Shown here in pieces: positions 8,603 to 17,937 of a stretch of DNA of 64,000 nt. The notes under the pieces were generated by a model. It searched no databases, had not been told where the DNA came from, and was given only the letters and a program-made list of their open reading frames with translations. Position 1 is the first letter of the stretch; each line of letters opens with the position of its first letter. The position numbers were made by a program, and so were the translations under genes. Source of the DNA: Bog-473 sp963782415 (lineage in GTDB: Bacteria; Actinomycetota; Acidimicrobiia; Acidimicrobiales; RAAP-2). The stretch lies in the NCBI GenBank assembly GCA_963782415.1, contig CAWAJT010000009.1, positions 277,691-341,690 on the forward strand, written 5' to 3'.

Positions 8603-8977
8603 TCAGGTCGGGCCGCTGAGGGTGCTGAGGAGCACTTCGGCCGCCGAGTGCGCCACGTCGCGCGTGGCGGTGACAAGGACCAGGCCGCCGTCCCCGGCCC
8701 GTCGTCGAAGCCGCTGAAGCTCGTCCGACGCCGGCGGTCGCGCGAGCTCGGCGCGGTAGCGCTCGGCGAAGCCCTCGAACCGGGCGGGGTCGTGGCCGAA
8801 CCACCGCCGGAGCTCGGTGCTGGGGGCGACGTCCTTGGCCCACTCGTCGAACGGCGCATCGGCTTTGGCGATCCCGCGGGGCCAGAGGCGATCGACGAGC
8901 ACGCGGTGCGTCCCGTCGGCCGGTGCGTGGTCGTACACCCGCCGGAGCTCGATGCGCCGGCCCGGGCGCGTGCTCAC
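8603..8977 (-). CDS. DUF488 family protein
   Basis: A 124-residue DUF488 protein (YeaO-like). The family signature VLVDRLWPRG is present near residues 26-35, with the later ELRRWFGHDP and LVLVTATRDVAHSAAEVL segments also typical. The function of the family is not established. The GTG start overlaps the stop of the upstream dioxygenase gene (GTGA), so it is co-translated with it. Confidence 0.9.
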   Translation of the reverse strand: MSTRPGRRIELRRVYDHAPADGTHRVLVDRLWPRGIAKADAPFDEWAKDVAPSTELRRWFGHDPARFEGFAERYRAELARPPASDELQRLRRRAGDGGLVLVTATRDVAHSAAEVLLSTLSGPT

Positions 8978-9843
8978 GCCGTCGATGGCCGGTACGGCTC
9001 GAGATCGATGCCGGGGTACCGGGCCGCTACGCCGTCGAGTGTCTCCTCGCTCCAGTACGGGTCACCCGGACGCGGGAAGCCGAAGAGGTCGCGTTGGCGC
9101 ACGGTGCACTGCGGCACGAAGCGCGCCCAGCGATCGGGCGCCTGCTTGGGCCAGGCCATTTTGCCGCCCCACGTGGTGCCGCGGGCCTGGAAGTCCGCCA
9201 GAAGCGAGAACCGCGAGCGGCGCTCTCCGGTCATGTCGGACCCACGGTGCAAGATGTCGGTGCGGTAGAGAAGGAGGCTGCCCGCCGGACCGGTGCAAGC
9301 CACCTCCTTGTCGGCCAGCGATCCGAATGGCAGGTACAGCGGCGTGTAGGGCACCTCCCTCCCGTCCTCGTAGGGCACCAAGCAGGTAGGGCCGTCCTGC
9401 TCGGTGACGTCGGACAGGTAGACGAACGTCGTGAGCTGCTGGTACCGCGGCTCAAGGCGCGGCACGACCAGGCTGTGGCTGCCGTAGTCGCGGTGCAGCG
9501 GCTGGTCGTAGTTGACGGCGCCGGCGTACTTCGCCCACAGCTCCACCTTGTAGAGATGGAGCTCCGTCGTCTCCAAGAACCGCTCGGCGGCGTCGACGAG
9601 GTCGGGGTGTACGGCCAGCCCGTTGAGTGCCCACGAGCGATACGGGAACTCCTCCACGCCGGCGAACTGGTTCTGGGCGTAGCGGGTGAACCGTTCCCGA
9701 TCGGCGAAGTAGTCCTCGGGACGCGGGAAGTGCAGCGAGAGTGCTTCCTGCGCCGCAGCCAGCTCCTCGGGGCCGAGGAAACCCTCGAGCAACGAGAAGC
9801 CCCGCTCGCGCACCTCGGTGAGAGTGGCGTCGGGAACCCGCAT
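8974..9843 (-). CDS. phytanoyl-CoA dioxygenase family protein
   Basis: A 289-residue Fe(II)/2-oxoglutarate-dependent oxygenase. The facial triad is visible as H117-x-D119 in LHRDYGSH and H199 in DILHRGSD, with an arginine for 2-oxoglutarate binding about ten residues further on (ERRSRF). These enzymes hydroxylate lipids, CoA esters or secondary metabolites; the substrate here is unknown. The ATG at 9843 was selected because homology begins there; the open frame upstream is antisense to the alcohol dehydrogenase promoter. It is divergent from the alcohol dehydrogenase by 63 bases and overlaps the DUF488 gene. Confidence 0.88.
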   Translation of the reverse strand: MRVPDATLTEVRERGFSLLEGFLGPEELAAAQEALSLHFPRPEDYFADRERFTRYAQNQFAGVEEFPYRSWALNGLAVHPDLVDAAERFLETTELHLYKVELWAKYAGAVNYDQPLHRDYGSHSLVVPRLEPRYQQLTTFVYLSDVTEQDGPTCLVPYEDGREVPYTPLYLPFGSLADKEVACTGPAGSLLLYRTDILHRGSDMTGERRSRFSLLADFQARGTTWGGKMAWPKQAPDRWARFVPQCTVRQRDLFGFPRPGDPYWSEETLDGVAARYPGIDLEPYRPSTA

Positions 9844-9906
9844 CGTGGGCACCCTATGCCAGCGGCTTCCCGATGGCCCACCGCGCGGCGCGCCTACGCT
9901 CATCGT

Positions 9907-11088
9907 GTGCGCGCAGTGATGTTCGACATGGCCGACCCCGCCTTTCCCGCCTCGCTGGTCGAGATGCCCGAACCGGCGCTTCCGGGCCTGTCGTGGGCGC
10001 GCGTCGAGGTGGCGACGGGCGGGATCTGCGGGAGCGACCTGCACCTGTTCGCCCACAACACCGGGCCCTCGCCCACCCTGGCGTCCATCGGGACGTTCCC
10101 CTTCGTCCTCGGCCACGAGACGGCCGGCCGGGTCGTGGAGGCCGGGCCCAATTCTTCCGTCGCCGTCGGGACGCGGGTGGTGATCGACCCGTGCATCCCA
10201 TGCCTCCCCCGCGGGATCGACCCGCCCTGCGCCAACTGCGCCCGGGGCTGGACGTCGTCATGCCTGAACTTGGACAGCGGGGTCGTGAGCTCGGGACGGT
10301 CCCTCGGGTACACCCAGGATCTCGGCGGGGGGTGGGCCGACAGCGTGCTGGCCCACGACTCCATGCTCCACGCGCTGCCGGACACCATCGCGGACCGCGG
10401 CGCCAGCCTGTACGAGCCGGTGTCCATCGCCTGCCATGGCCTCATGCGAGCCAGGCCGGTACATGACGAGCCTGTTCTCATTGTCGGTGCCGGCATCATC
10501 GGGCTGGCCTCGCTGGCCGCGTTGCGCGGCCTCTTCCCCGACTCCCCCGTCACCGTGCTGGCCCGTCACGCCCACCAGGGCGTGGCAGCGACCGCGTGCG
10601 GAGCCGACCACGTGGTGTACGCCGATCCGGACAACGGCCACTGGGAGGAGCTGGCGACCTTGAGCGGGGCACGGGTCGTCGGCCGCAAGCGCCACCAGAT
10701 GCTGATGGGCGGGTTCCCCTACGTCGTCGAGGCGGTCGGGTCACCGGGGTCGGTCACCGAGGCGCTGCGCGCCGTCGCCCACCGAGGCACGGTGCTCCTG
10801 CTCGGCGCGGCGGGGATCAGTGAGGTCGATCTCACCCCGATCTGGTACAAGGAGGCGGCCCTGGTCGGCTCCATCGACCACACCGTCGATGCGAACGGGG
10901 CGCCCGGCCTGGCGGGTGCGCCGGATCGCCACTCCGTGGACCGAGCCCTCGACGTGCTCGCCGCGGGCCTCCTGCCTGACGAGGTCGTCGTCACCCACGA
11001 GTACGGGCTCGAGGACTATCGCGAAGCGATCGGGGCGGCGATCGACCGCACCACCTCGCACGCCATCAAGGTCGTCTTTCGCCCCTGA
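9907..11088 (+). CDS. zinc-dependent alcohol dehydrogenase family protein
   Basis: A 393-residue medium-chain dehydrogenase. Catalytic zinc ligands are C41 in GGICGSD and H70-E71 in the GHE motif. The structural zinc site is a cysteine cluster at about 96, 99, 108, 111 and 119, with an insertion between cysteines compared with classical ADH. The Rossmann motif is VGAGIIGLASL. The start is GTG at 9907; an ATG four codons later is an alternative. Threonine-dehydrogenase-like or sugar-alcohol substrates are possible. It is divergent from the dioxygenase/DUF488 pair, whose promoter must lie in the same short gap. Confidence 0.9.
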   Translation: MRAVMFDMADPAFPASLVEMPEPALPGLSWARVEVATGGICGSDLHLFAHNTGPSPTLASIGTFPFVLGHETAGRVVEAGPNSSVAVGTRVVIDPCIPCLPRGIDPPCANCARGWTSSCLNLDSGVVSSGRSLGYTQDLGGGWADSVLAHDSMLHALPDTIADRGASLYEPVSIACHGLMRARPVHDEPVLIVGAGIIGLASLAALRGLFPDSPVTVLARHAHQGVAATACGADHVVYADPDNGHWEELATLSGARVVGRKRHQMLMGGFPYVVEAVGSPGSVTEALRAVAHRGTVLLLGAAGISEVDLTPIWYKEAALVGSIDHTVDANGAPGLAGAPDRHSVDRALDVLAAGLLPDEVVVTHEYGLEDYREAIGAAIDRTTSHAIKVVFRP

Positions 11089-11364
11089 GGCGGGCGCCGG
11101 CGCCGGTTCGGGGCCCGCTCGGCGCGTGAATCTGGTCCTTTTGCCTCATGCATCATCGGAGGTCCCTCCGTACCCTGACAAGGGAAAACAGGGCATCCGG
11201 GCTCGGCACGGGCCGTCGCACCGGTCGGGCCCTCGGGGGGATCGCATGGAAATTGCGGCGCAACTCGTAGACGGCCGCACCGGGACAGCCTGCCCCGGCG
11301 TCGCCGTGCTGCCCTGCCGCCCCTCCCTGTCGAGTCGGGCCTTCCACACGGGAGTGCCGTTGCC

Positions 11365-12655
11365 GTGACCGAGCTCCTGGACGCGCCGACGTCCATCGGC
11401 ACCGACGCTGCCTCCAGGTCGGCGCTCCTCGAACGAGCGCCGGCGGAGTCGTCGGAGACGGAGCCGTTGGGGGCCTCGGCGCGCGAGGCGCCAGCGTCGC
11501 TGGCCGTCTGGGGACGGCCGCTCCTCCGTCCCGCTGCCTACTTCGTGGCTTCGAGACTCGCCCTGTTGGGAGTGGCGCTGGTGGCTGCGGCCATGTTCCC
11601 CGCACTGCGGGTGGTCCAGACGTTGGGCACGGTGTGGGACGGCACGTGGTACCTGAAGATCGCGCAGCACGGTTACCCCGATCGCCTGTTCAACGAGGCT
11701 GACGGCAGCCGCTGGGCGTTCTTCCCAGGCTTCCCGTCAGCGGTCCGCGGCGTGGCCGAGGTGACACGGTTGAGCCTGCCCGACGCTGCGGTCGTGGCGT
11801 CCTGCGTGTTCGGGCTCACCTCCACAGTCGCCATCTGGCTCGCCCTGCGCGAGGTCGTCGGCGCCCGACTGGCCGACCGGGCGGTCCTCCTCTACGTCTT
11901 CTGCCCCACCGCCTACGTCCTCTCCCTCGGCTACACCGAGGGCCTCTTTCTGACGGCAGCCGCCGGCTGCCTCTTCGCCCTGTCGCGTCGCTACTGGCTG
12001 ACGGCGGCACTGTGTGCGGGGGTCGCCGGAGTGACCCGCAACGCCGGCACCATCGTGATCCTCGCCGTCCTCGTGACCGCCGTCCCGGCGGCGTGGCGCG
12101 GACGCGCCTGGCGCCCGGCCATGGCGGCGGCGCTTGCCCCCCTCGGACTGCTGGCGTTCATGGCGTACGGCTGGGCCATGGTCGGTACGCCGATCGCGTT
12201 CTTGCGCGCCGAGCGCTTCTGGTACGGCCAGCACTTCGTCTGGTTCGTGGTACCGGTCAAAGCGGTCATTGCCACGATGGACGGCACGCGGCGGCGTGTC
12301 GCTCCTGATGGATGCCATGGCGGGCGCGGCCCTCATCCTGGGCTTCGTCGGCGTCTGGCTGCTCGATCGCCTGTCGCACCGCTTACGCTCTGTCGGCGGC
12401 ACCGTCGGCGCCATTCCCGCCAGTTGGTGGGTCTACACCGTGGGCACATTGCTCGTCGCCTACAGCGCGTACTTCACCGACGGCATCCCGCGCTACACCA
12501 TGGCGGCCTTCCCGCTGTTCGTGGCGTTCGCCTGGAAGCTGCCGCGTTCGATGGAGGCCGCGGCGGTCGGCGTCATGGCCTGCTTGGAGGGTGCGTTGTT
12601 CTTCGCGGTCCTCACATCAGCTGTGCACCCACTGCACATCCCGATCCTGCCGTAG
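11365..12655 (+). CDS. multipass membrane glycosyltransferase-like protein, frameshifted
   Basis: Two reading frames together encode about 430 residues of one membrane protein. The first frame covers a polar N-terminus, then TM segments and a loop with WDGTWYLKIAQHGYP, a motif seen in GT-C mannosyltransferases of the PIG-V/GPI-mannosyltransferase-II-like group. Near 12,285-12,300 the membrane-protein sequence moves to the next frame (LLMDAMAGAALILGF) and ends at the TAG at 12,653-12,655. One surplus base in a CGG/GGC-rich stretch explains the shift. Probably a polyprenyl-phosphate-sugar-dependent glycosyltransferase. The start is GTG at 11365. Either a pseudogene or a sequence error. Confidence 0.7.
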
Positions 12656-12678
12656 CGCCGACCAACCTCCACCGCCGG

Positions 12679-13275
12679 TCAGGGCGGCGCGCCATCCCAT
12701 TCGACGAGGGGGGCACAGTGCCAGCGCCAGTGGATCTGACGCTCGCGTCCAGCAAGGTCGGCGCGGCCGTTGGCCCACAACAACACACGCCACGGGTCGT
12801 CGTCGGGCCTGAGGCGATGCCACGGGAACAACCGGTCCAGGACCGCGGCGGCGAGCACCCGGTCCGGTTCGAACGAGACCCCAAGGCCGCGCGCGGCGTC
12901 GTCGCCGTGCACCAGGAGCTCGTCGCAGGCCATTGCCGCGAATCCGGTGGGATCGGGGGAGCCGAAGGGATGGAAGCCCCGCGTGTGCGGCGCGGCGGCG
13001 TCGACGCCCGCAGCCAGGGCCGCGGCGGCCGCCAGCAGACTGGCCAGCAGGCTCTTGTTGCCCGACGTCGGGGTCACCTTCACCTCGAACGCGGCGTTCT
13101 CCCGTCCGCTCCACATGTCGACCGAGTACCACAGCGGCGCCTCTGCTGCATGGGCGATCACCGAGGCCACGGTGAAGTCCAGGTCCGGCACGGCCGCGCT
13201 CCAGTCGGCGCCCAGTGACGGCTCGAGGAGTCGCCGGCACAAGGCCGCAGCGGTTCGCACATCGTCTCCCGTCAT
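12679..13275 (-). CDS. maleylpyruvate isomerase N-terminal (DinB-like) domain protein
   Basis: A 198-residue protein of the mycothiol-dependent maleylpyruvate isomerase / DinB-like superfamily. A four-helix bundle pattern is visible, with histidines at SVIAHAAEAPLWYS and DELLVHGDDAARGL in the positions of the family's metal-binding triad. Mycothiol-linked proteins of this type are typical of Actinobacteria. The ATG at 13275 precedes the first helix (DDVRTAAALCRRLL); an upstream in-frame ATG exists at 13362. It converges on the glycosyltransferase-like gene. Confidence 0.8.
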   Translation of the reverse strand: MTGDDVRTAAALCRRLLEPSLGADWSAAVPDLDFTVASVIAHAAEAPLWYSVDMWSGRENAAFEVKVTPTSGNKSLLASLLAAAAALAAGVDAAAPHTRGFHPFGSPDPTGFAAMACDELLVHGDDAARGLGVSFEPDRVLAAAVLDRLFPWHRLRPDDDPWRVLLWANGRADLAGRERQIHWRWHCAPLVEWDGAPP

Positions 13276-13458
13276 GGCGGCCACGCTACCGATCGACCCT
13301 GCGCACAATGGTCGCTTGGCGGCTGCAGCCCAGGCCATGAGGGGCATTTCGGCTCTGGTCACTCACACGCCGGCCTGGCAACATGTCGGGGTGGCAGCCG
13401 GATCACAATGGGCCTTTTGGCCCGGTAAGCCCTCCAGGCGCGGAGCGTTCCACCAGTG

Positions 13459-13925
13459 ATGGAGCGGAGGGGAAGGCCCAACAGCCTGGAAGAGACGGGC
13501 GTCATCGACAGCGCCACACTGTTTCTCTGCCGACAGGGGCAGCGGTGGGTGGTGGTGATCGAATCCCCCCGCGTCACTGGAGCCGTGTCGTTCCGGTACA
13601 CGGGCCGCGACGTCAACGACGCCCGTTTCGAGTTGCTCTCGAGCGCGCGCGTCGAGCGTGCCCGGACGCAGCCATCGTGAGCACGGACGGGGCCCTCGAG
13701 TGCGCCGACTACGAGTGGCGTCTGGAGGTGCGCGGCGTCGAGCCGCACGCAGGCGACCTCGGCGTGGCGCTCCACAATGAGCTCGCGCCGCCGTCCGCCT
13801 CATCCCCATCGTCCCCATGGCCCGCTTCGCCCAACACCGTGCGACGGCCTGCACGCGCACCAGTGGGGCGGCGGTGCCACTGGGGCATGAGTCCACCCGT
13901 CTCGGGTCGTCCGCGCAGTTTCTGA
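13459..13925 (+). CDS. hypothetical protein, possibly split by a frameshift
   Basis: The first frame (ATG 13459 to TGA 13680) gives about 73 residues containing a plausible beta-rich core (RWVVVIESPRVTGAVSFRY). A second frame starts at GTG 13677, overlapping the first stop as GTGA, and continues to 13925; its first 30 residues (ALECADYEWRLEVRG) also look protein-like before a low-complexity Ser/Pro tail. They could be two small coupled genes, or one gene with a single-base shift near 13,670. No family recognised. Confidence 0.35.
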
Positions 13926-13981
13926 AGAGCGAACGCGCGTACGCGCCGTACAGGCGGCCTGATGAACACCGGAAGGTACGC

Positions 13982-15112
13982 TCAGACGAGACCGAGCAGC
14001 TCCGCCCCGTTGCGCCAGAAGAACCGTTCTCTCGTCGCCTCGTCGAAGCCCGCGACGGCAGCACCGAAAGCTTCGAACGGCCGCTTCCCGCCTTCAGGAT
14101 GCGGGTAATCAGTCGAGAACATGAAGAGCTCGGGGCCGCACTGCTGGAGCAACCAGGCCGTGTCCTCGAAGGGGAACGGCGTGAAGCGGACCTGGCGTCG
14201 GATGTAGTCGGAAGGCAGGAGGCTGAGCTCTCGCAGTCCCGGCTCGAACTTCGAGAACGAGCGCAGCGCGTGATCGACGTTGCGAAGGAGTCCGGGCACC
14301 CACGTCGCGCCGAGCTCGATAGCTGCTCCGCGTAGCTCCGGGAACCGCTCGAAGACCCCGTCGAGTGCCATGCAGGCGAGGAAACGCTCAGGCGAGTGGT
14401 GAAGGACCGGGAAATCCTTGGACCGCAGGTTCTCGCCGCCACCGAGCCAGTCCTTCGGGCGGGGCCGCCCGTTGTTGTGGAATGCCTTCGGGAGGAGCTT
14501 CCCGCCACCGACGTGGAGCACGAAAGGCACCCCGGCCTCGGCCAGCGAGGCCCACACCGGGTCGAGGTCGACATGGGCCGGCGAGAAGTCACCGGGGGCG
14601 TCGGAGGGGACCCAGACTGCGGCGACGCCCGCGTCGAGCGCCACCGCCAGCGTGTGGAGGGCGCGGGTGGGGTCGTTGAGCGGGAGGTAGCCCACCGCCT
14701 TCAATCGCTGGTCAGGTTCGCAGAAGGCTGTCATGGCGCGGTTCAACGCCTCGGCGCCGCCGTAGAGGACGTCGGGATCCTTGCTCCGGGCAAAGTGCCC
14801 CAGGGCGAACGTGGGGAAGACCAGCTGGGCGTCGATGTCCAGGGCATCGAGCACGCGCGAGCGCACCGAGGTGTCGAGGGCACCTGGCGCCATCCACCCC
14901 TTGGGGCCTCGGAGGACATCGCGCCCGATGTCCTGGTTGCGATGGCTCTCCCACAGAGCAGGCAGGCTCGCCATCACGTCGGATGCAGCGGCGCCCGCTC
15001 CTTCGAGACCCAACGACCCCAGCCGGTCGCGCAGCCCGGCATCGGCGAACGAGCCCAGCCAATCGGGCGTCTCCATCAGGTGACTGTCGGCGTCGAAGAT
15101 CCCGGTGTCCAT
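13982..15112 (-). CDS. amidohydrolase family protein (amidohydrolase-2 type)
   Basis: A 376-residue TIM-barrel hydrolase of the Amidohydro_2 family. The N-terminal metal motif is FDADSHLMET (D-x-D-x-H variant of the usual D-x-H-x-H), and the C-terminal FSTDYPHPEGG signature contains the conserved aspartate of the metal site. Relatives include decarboxylases and aromatic or lipid catabolic enzymes in Actinobacteria. It begins at the ATG at 15112, 22 bases after the TetR reading frame, so the two form a likely operon in which the regulator gene comes first. Confidence 0.88.
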   Translation of the reverse strand: MDTGIFDADSHLMETPDWLGSFADAGLRDRLGSLGLEGAGAAASDVMASLPALWESHRNQDIGRDVLRGPKGWMAPGALDTSVRSRVLDALDIDAQLVFPTFALGHFARSKDPDVLYGGAEALNRAMTAFCEPDQRLKAVGYLPLNDPTRALHTLAVALDAGVAAVWVPSDAPGDFSPAHVDLDPVWASLAEAGVPFVLHVGGGKLLPKAFHNNGRPRPKDWLGGGENLRSKDFPVLHHSPERFLACMALDGVFERFPELRGAAIELGATWVPGLLRNVDHALRSFSKFEPGLRELSLLPSDYIRRQVRFTPFPFEDTAWLLQQCGPELFMFSTDYPHPEGGKRPFEAFGAAVAGFDEATRERFFWRNGAELLGLV

Positions 15113-15134
15113 GGGCCCCCCAAAGATTCGGTCG

Positions 15135-15846
15135 TCATATGAAGCGTAGACCTGCGAGATCGAGTCCGGCGCCGTGCTCGGACATCGGGAAGCTGGGACT
15201 TGGTCGACGAGGGCGGTCCGCCCCGCTTCGGTACTTGAGGAGCGCAGTCACCGCCTCGACCAGCAGCTTGCGGCTCACGGCCATGGAGAACTTGCGGTGT
15301 TGTCGGTAGTAGTCGAGGGACTCCGACTGGAGGAGCGCATCGATCGCGGCGATCCTGAAGTCCCTCTGATCCGGGGAGAGCGAATTGAGCTCGGTGGCGA
15401 ACTGCGCTTCGATCTGTGCGCGCGCCAGACGGCGGGCACATGGTCGAGGTGTCGGCGGACGGACGGCTGCTTGAGGGCGAGAACGCTTGCAGCGCGAGAG
15501 GTTGCACGTGTCACCTCGTAAGCTTTGAGCCGCATGCGGACGAAATCGTCGACGCGAACCTTGAGGCGCCCCCGGCCGACGGCGCGGATCTCGAAGAGCG
15601 TATAGACCGGCTTCCATCTGGGCGCGCCGCCGCGGCTCCGATCAGCGAGTCCAGATCCTCGAAGTAACGGCTGACGGATTTGAGCGACAGGCCACATCGG
15701 ACGGCGATTTCCGCCGGACTGAGACGAAGGTTGCCCTCGGAGAAGAGCTCGATCGCCGCATCAATGACCGGACGTCGGCTCCGGTCCCGTCGAGCAGACC
15801 GACCATCGATCGTGTCCTCTTTCCTTCGTGTCCTCTTTGTTTCGTG
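15135..15846 (-). pseudogene. TetR-family regulator broken by two frameshifts
   Basis: Three frames in succession encode one TetR protein. The HTH part (VIDAAIELFSEG ... LSPAEIAVRCGLSLKSVSRY) is in one frame, the middle (RLKVRVDDFVRMRLKAYEVT) in a second and the C-terminal helices (RDFRIAAIDALLQSESLDYY) in a third. Both shifts fall at CCC runs on the coding strand, and adding one C to each would restore a continuous protein of about 230 residues. No standard start codon is obvious, so the 5' boundary is approximate. It lies directly upstream of the amidohydrolase gene and probably regulates it. Confidence 0.65.
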
Positions 15847-16144
15847 TCACGAGTCCAACGCGACCGCTCGACCTCCTGCCGCCACGATGTCCGAGTTGTC
15901 AGACAGCCGTCAACTCCACACACCCAGGGTCACTGCGGCGCCCACGAGTCCAACCAACTAACTAACCAACACACCCACCCCAATGGCCTCGGCCCTTGCG
16001 GCGGGGTGTCGGAGCAGGGCCATAGGCTCCCAGACAAGATTTATCGGGGTCATAACTTTCTCTGACCTGGCGTACAGACCTGCCGAGTCCAATACATGTC
16101 GTGGAGAACCCGGTCGGCCCGGGCTCAGACGGAGGACCGCAGAC
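15847..16144. other. upstream region of the HtrA-like protease gene
   Basis: About 300 bases without a gene, between the divergent TetR remnant and the protease gene. It contains a short low-complexity C/A-rich tract of (C)CAACTAACTAACCAACACAC type near 15,950-15,980. An AT-richer stretch at about 16,035-16,060 is the most promoter-like part. No operator is evident. Confidence 0.4.
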
Positions 16145-17875
16145 ATGACTGAGGATCAGAACGAGAACACGACCGAGGGGCCTGCGACCGGCCCGGAGCC
16201 CGAGACTGCTCCGTCCTCGGTGTCCGACGCCACGAGCGAGGCAGCCATCCCGCTGCCGGCCGCGTCGACCTCGCAGTGGGAGCAGCCCGTCCCGCTGCCC
16301 GAGGAGCCTGACGGCCCGCCGATGGCTATGGCCCAGAGCCCGACGCCCCCTGCAGGCGTGACGCCTCCGAACTCGACCCCGCCCCAGGGCACTTACGCCA
16401 TGGGGGCCCTCGCCGGGAATCCCGCGCTCGGCCAGGCCCCGGGGGCCACCTACGGCACGCCCCCGCCGACGGACCCCGGCGTGCACAACGCCGCCGGGGC
16501 GCCCGGCGCGGCCACATGGTCGACGCCCTCCATGGCGGCGGCGGCCGGCAGCAACCACCACCGCGTGCGCAACGGCCTCCTGGCCGGCGCCGCCGCCCTT
16601 GCGGTCCTCGGAGCCGGTATCGGCATCGGCCACGCCACCTCTTCCAACAACGGATCGAGCACGCAGGCGTTCGCCCCCTCGTCGGGGAGTTCGCGGGTGC
16701 CATCCGGTCCGGGGTCGAACGGCCCGGGCCCTTCAGGCAATCCCTTCGGAAACGGCTCCCCGTTTGGTGGCCGCTTCGGCGGTTCGGGGAACACCGGGAG
16801 CTCCGGCAGCAACTCCGGCTCGTCGAACTCGTCGGGCCCGAGCGACGTCGACGCCATCGCGGCCAAGATCGACCCGGGCCTCGTCGACATCAACACCACG
16901 CTCGGCTACCAGCAGGAGCAGGCGGCCGGCACGGGGATCGTGCTGTCGTCCAACGGCGTGATCTTGACCAACAACCACGTCATCAACGGGGCGACAACCA
17001 TCAGCGTGACCGACATCGGTAACAAGAAGACCTACAAGGCCAGCGTGGTGGGCTACGACCGAACGAAGGACATCGCGGTGCTGCAGCTCCAGGGTGCCTC
17101 AGGCCTGCAGACGGCGTCGCTCGGGAACTCGTCCAACGTCTCGGTCGGCCAGGCCGTCGTCGGTGTCGGCAACGCCGGCGGGACCGGCGGCACGCCGAGC
17201 GCGGCCGGCGGCACCGTTACCGCGCTGAACCAGTCGATCACGGCCAGCGACGAAGGAGACGGCACGTCCGAGCAACTCAACGGCCTCATTGAGACGAACG
17301 CCAACATTCAGCCCGGCGACTCGGGCGGCGCGCTGGTCGACACGTCGGGCAACGTGCTCGGGATCAACACCGCCGCCTCGGCCGGCTTCTCGTTCCAGCC
17401 GAACGATCAGTCGTCGGGCGGCCAGGGCTACGCCATCCCGATCAACACCGCGCTCGCCCTGGCGAGGGCGATCGAGGCCGGGAACGGCTCATCGACCATC
17501 CACATCGGTCAGACAGCTTTCCTGGGCGTGGAGATCAACGCAGCGAGCAGCGGCCCGGGTAACGGCGGCGGCGGTTTCGGCGGCGGTTTCGGCGGCTTCT
17601 TCGGGGGCAACTCCGGCAGCACGGGCAACACAGGGTCGACCGCCTCGGGCGCCTCGATCGCCAACGTGGTCACGAACGGCCCGGCGCAGGAAGCCGGGCT
17701 GGCCGAGGGCGACGTCATCACCACTCTCGGGGGCAGGTCGATCGGGTCGGCCAACGACCTGACCACCGCCATGAGCGCCTACCACCCCGGCGACAAGGTG
17801 TCGATCGGGTGGACCGACAGCTCCGGGCAGACCCACACGGCGACCGTCCAGCTCTCCTCGGGTCCCCCGCAGTAA
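16145..17875 (+). CDS. HtrA/DegP-like serine protease with PDZ domain, membrane-anchored
   Basis: A 576-residue S1C-type protease. Residues 1-140 are Pro/Ala-rich and cytoplasmic, one TM helix lies at about 148-165 (NGLLAGAAALAVLGAG), followed by a Gly/Ser/Asn-rich linker and the trypsin-like domain. The triad is H278 (TNNHV), D309 (KDIAVL) and S393 (GDSGGAL). A PDZ domain follows a Gly-rich insert and contains NGPAQEAGLAEGDVI. This architecture matches actinobacterial extracytoplasmic quality-control proteases of the PepD/HtrA type. The ATG at 16145 was chosen as the first codon after the upstream low-complexity region. A strong terminator follows. Confidence 0.93.
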   Translation: MTEDQNENTTEGPATGPEPETAPSSVSDATSEAAIPLPAASTSQWEQPVPLPEEPDGPPMAMAQSPTPPAGVTPPNSTPPQGTYAMGALAGNPALGQAPGATYGTPPPTDPGVHNAAGAPGAATWSTPSMAAAAGSNHHRVRNGLLAGAAALAVLGAGIGIGHATSSNNGSSTQAFAPSSGSSRVPSGPGSNGPGPSGNPFGNGSPFGGRFGGSGNTGSSGSNSGSSNSSGPSDVDAIAAKIDPGLVDINTTLGYQQEQAAGTGIVLSSNGVILTNNHVINGATTISVTDIGNKKTYKASVVGYDRTKDIAVLQLQGASGLQTASLGNSSNVSVGQAVVGVGNAGGTGGTPSAAGGTVTALNQSITASDEGDGTSEQLNGLIETNANIQPGDSGGALVDTSGNVLGINTAASAGFSFQPNDQSSGGQGYAIPINTALALARAIEAGNGSSTIHIGQTAFLGVEINAASSGPGNGGGGFGGGFGGFFGGNSGSTGNTGSTASGASIANVVTNGPAQEAGLAEGDVITTLGGRSIGSANDLTTAMSAYHPGDKVSIGWTDSSGQTHTATVQLSSGPPQ

Positions 17876-17900
17876 GGAGCAGGCCCCCGCCACCAATGCT

Positions 17901-17933
17901 GAAAGCCCCCGAGCTCTGCGCTCGGGGGCTTTC
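17901..17933. terminator. bidirectional intrinsic terminator
   Basis: A perfect 14-bp stem, GAAAGCCCCCGAGC with its complement GCTCGGGGGCTTTC, around a five-base loop. It sits between the convergent protease and DUF2510 genes. The stem ends in AAA/TTT pairs on both sides, so it can act in both directions. Confidence 0.9.
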
Positions 17934-17937
17934 TCGT

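Noticed and set aside
8923..9906. 5' extension of the alcohol dehydrogenase frame
   Set aside because: It is antisense to the dioxygenase and lacks dehydrogenase similarity; the enzyme begins at GTG 9907.
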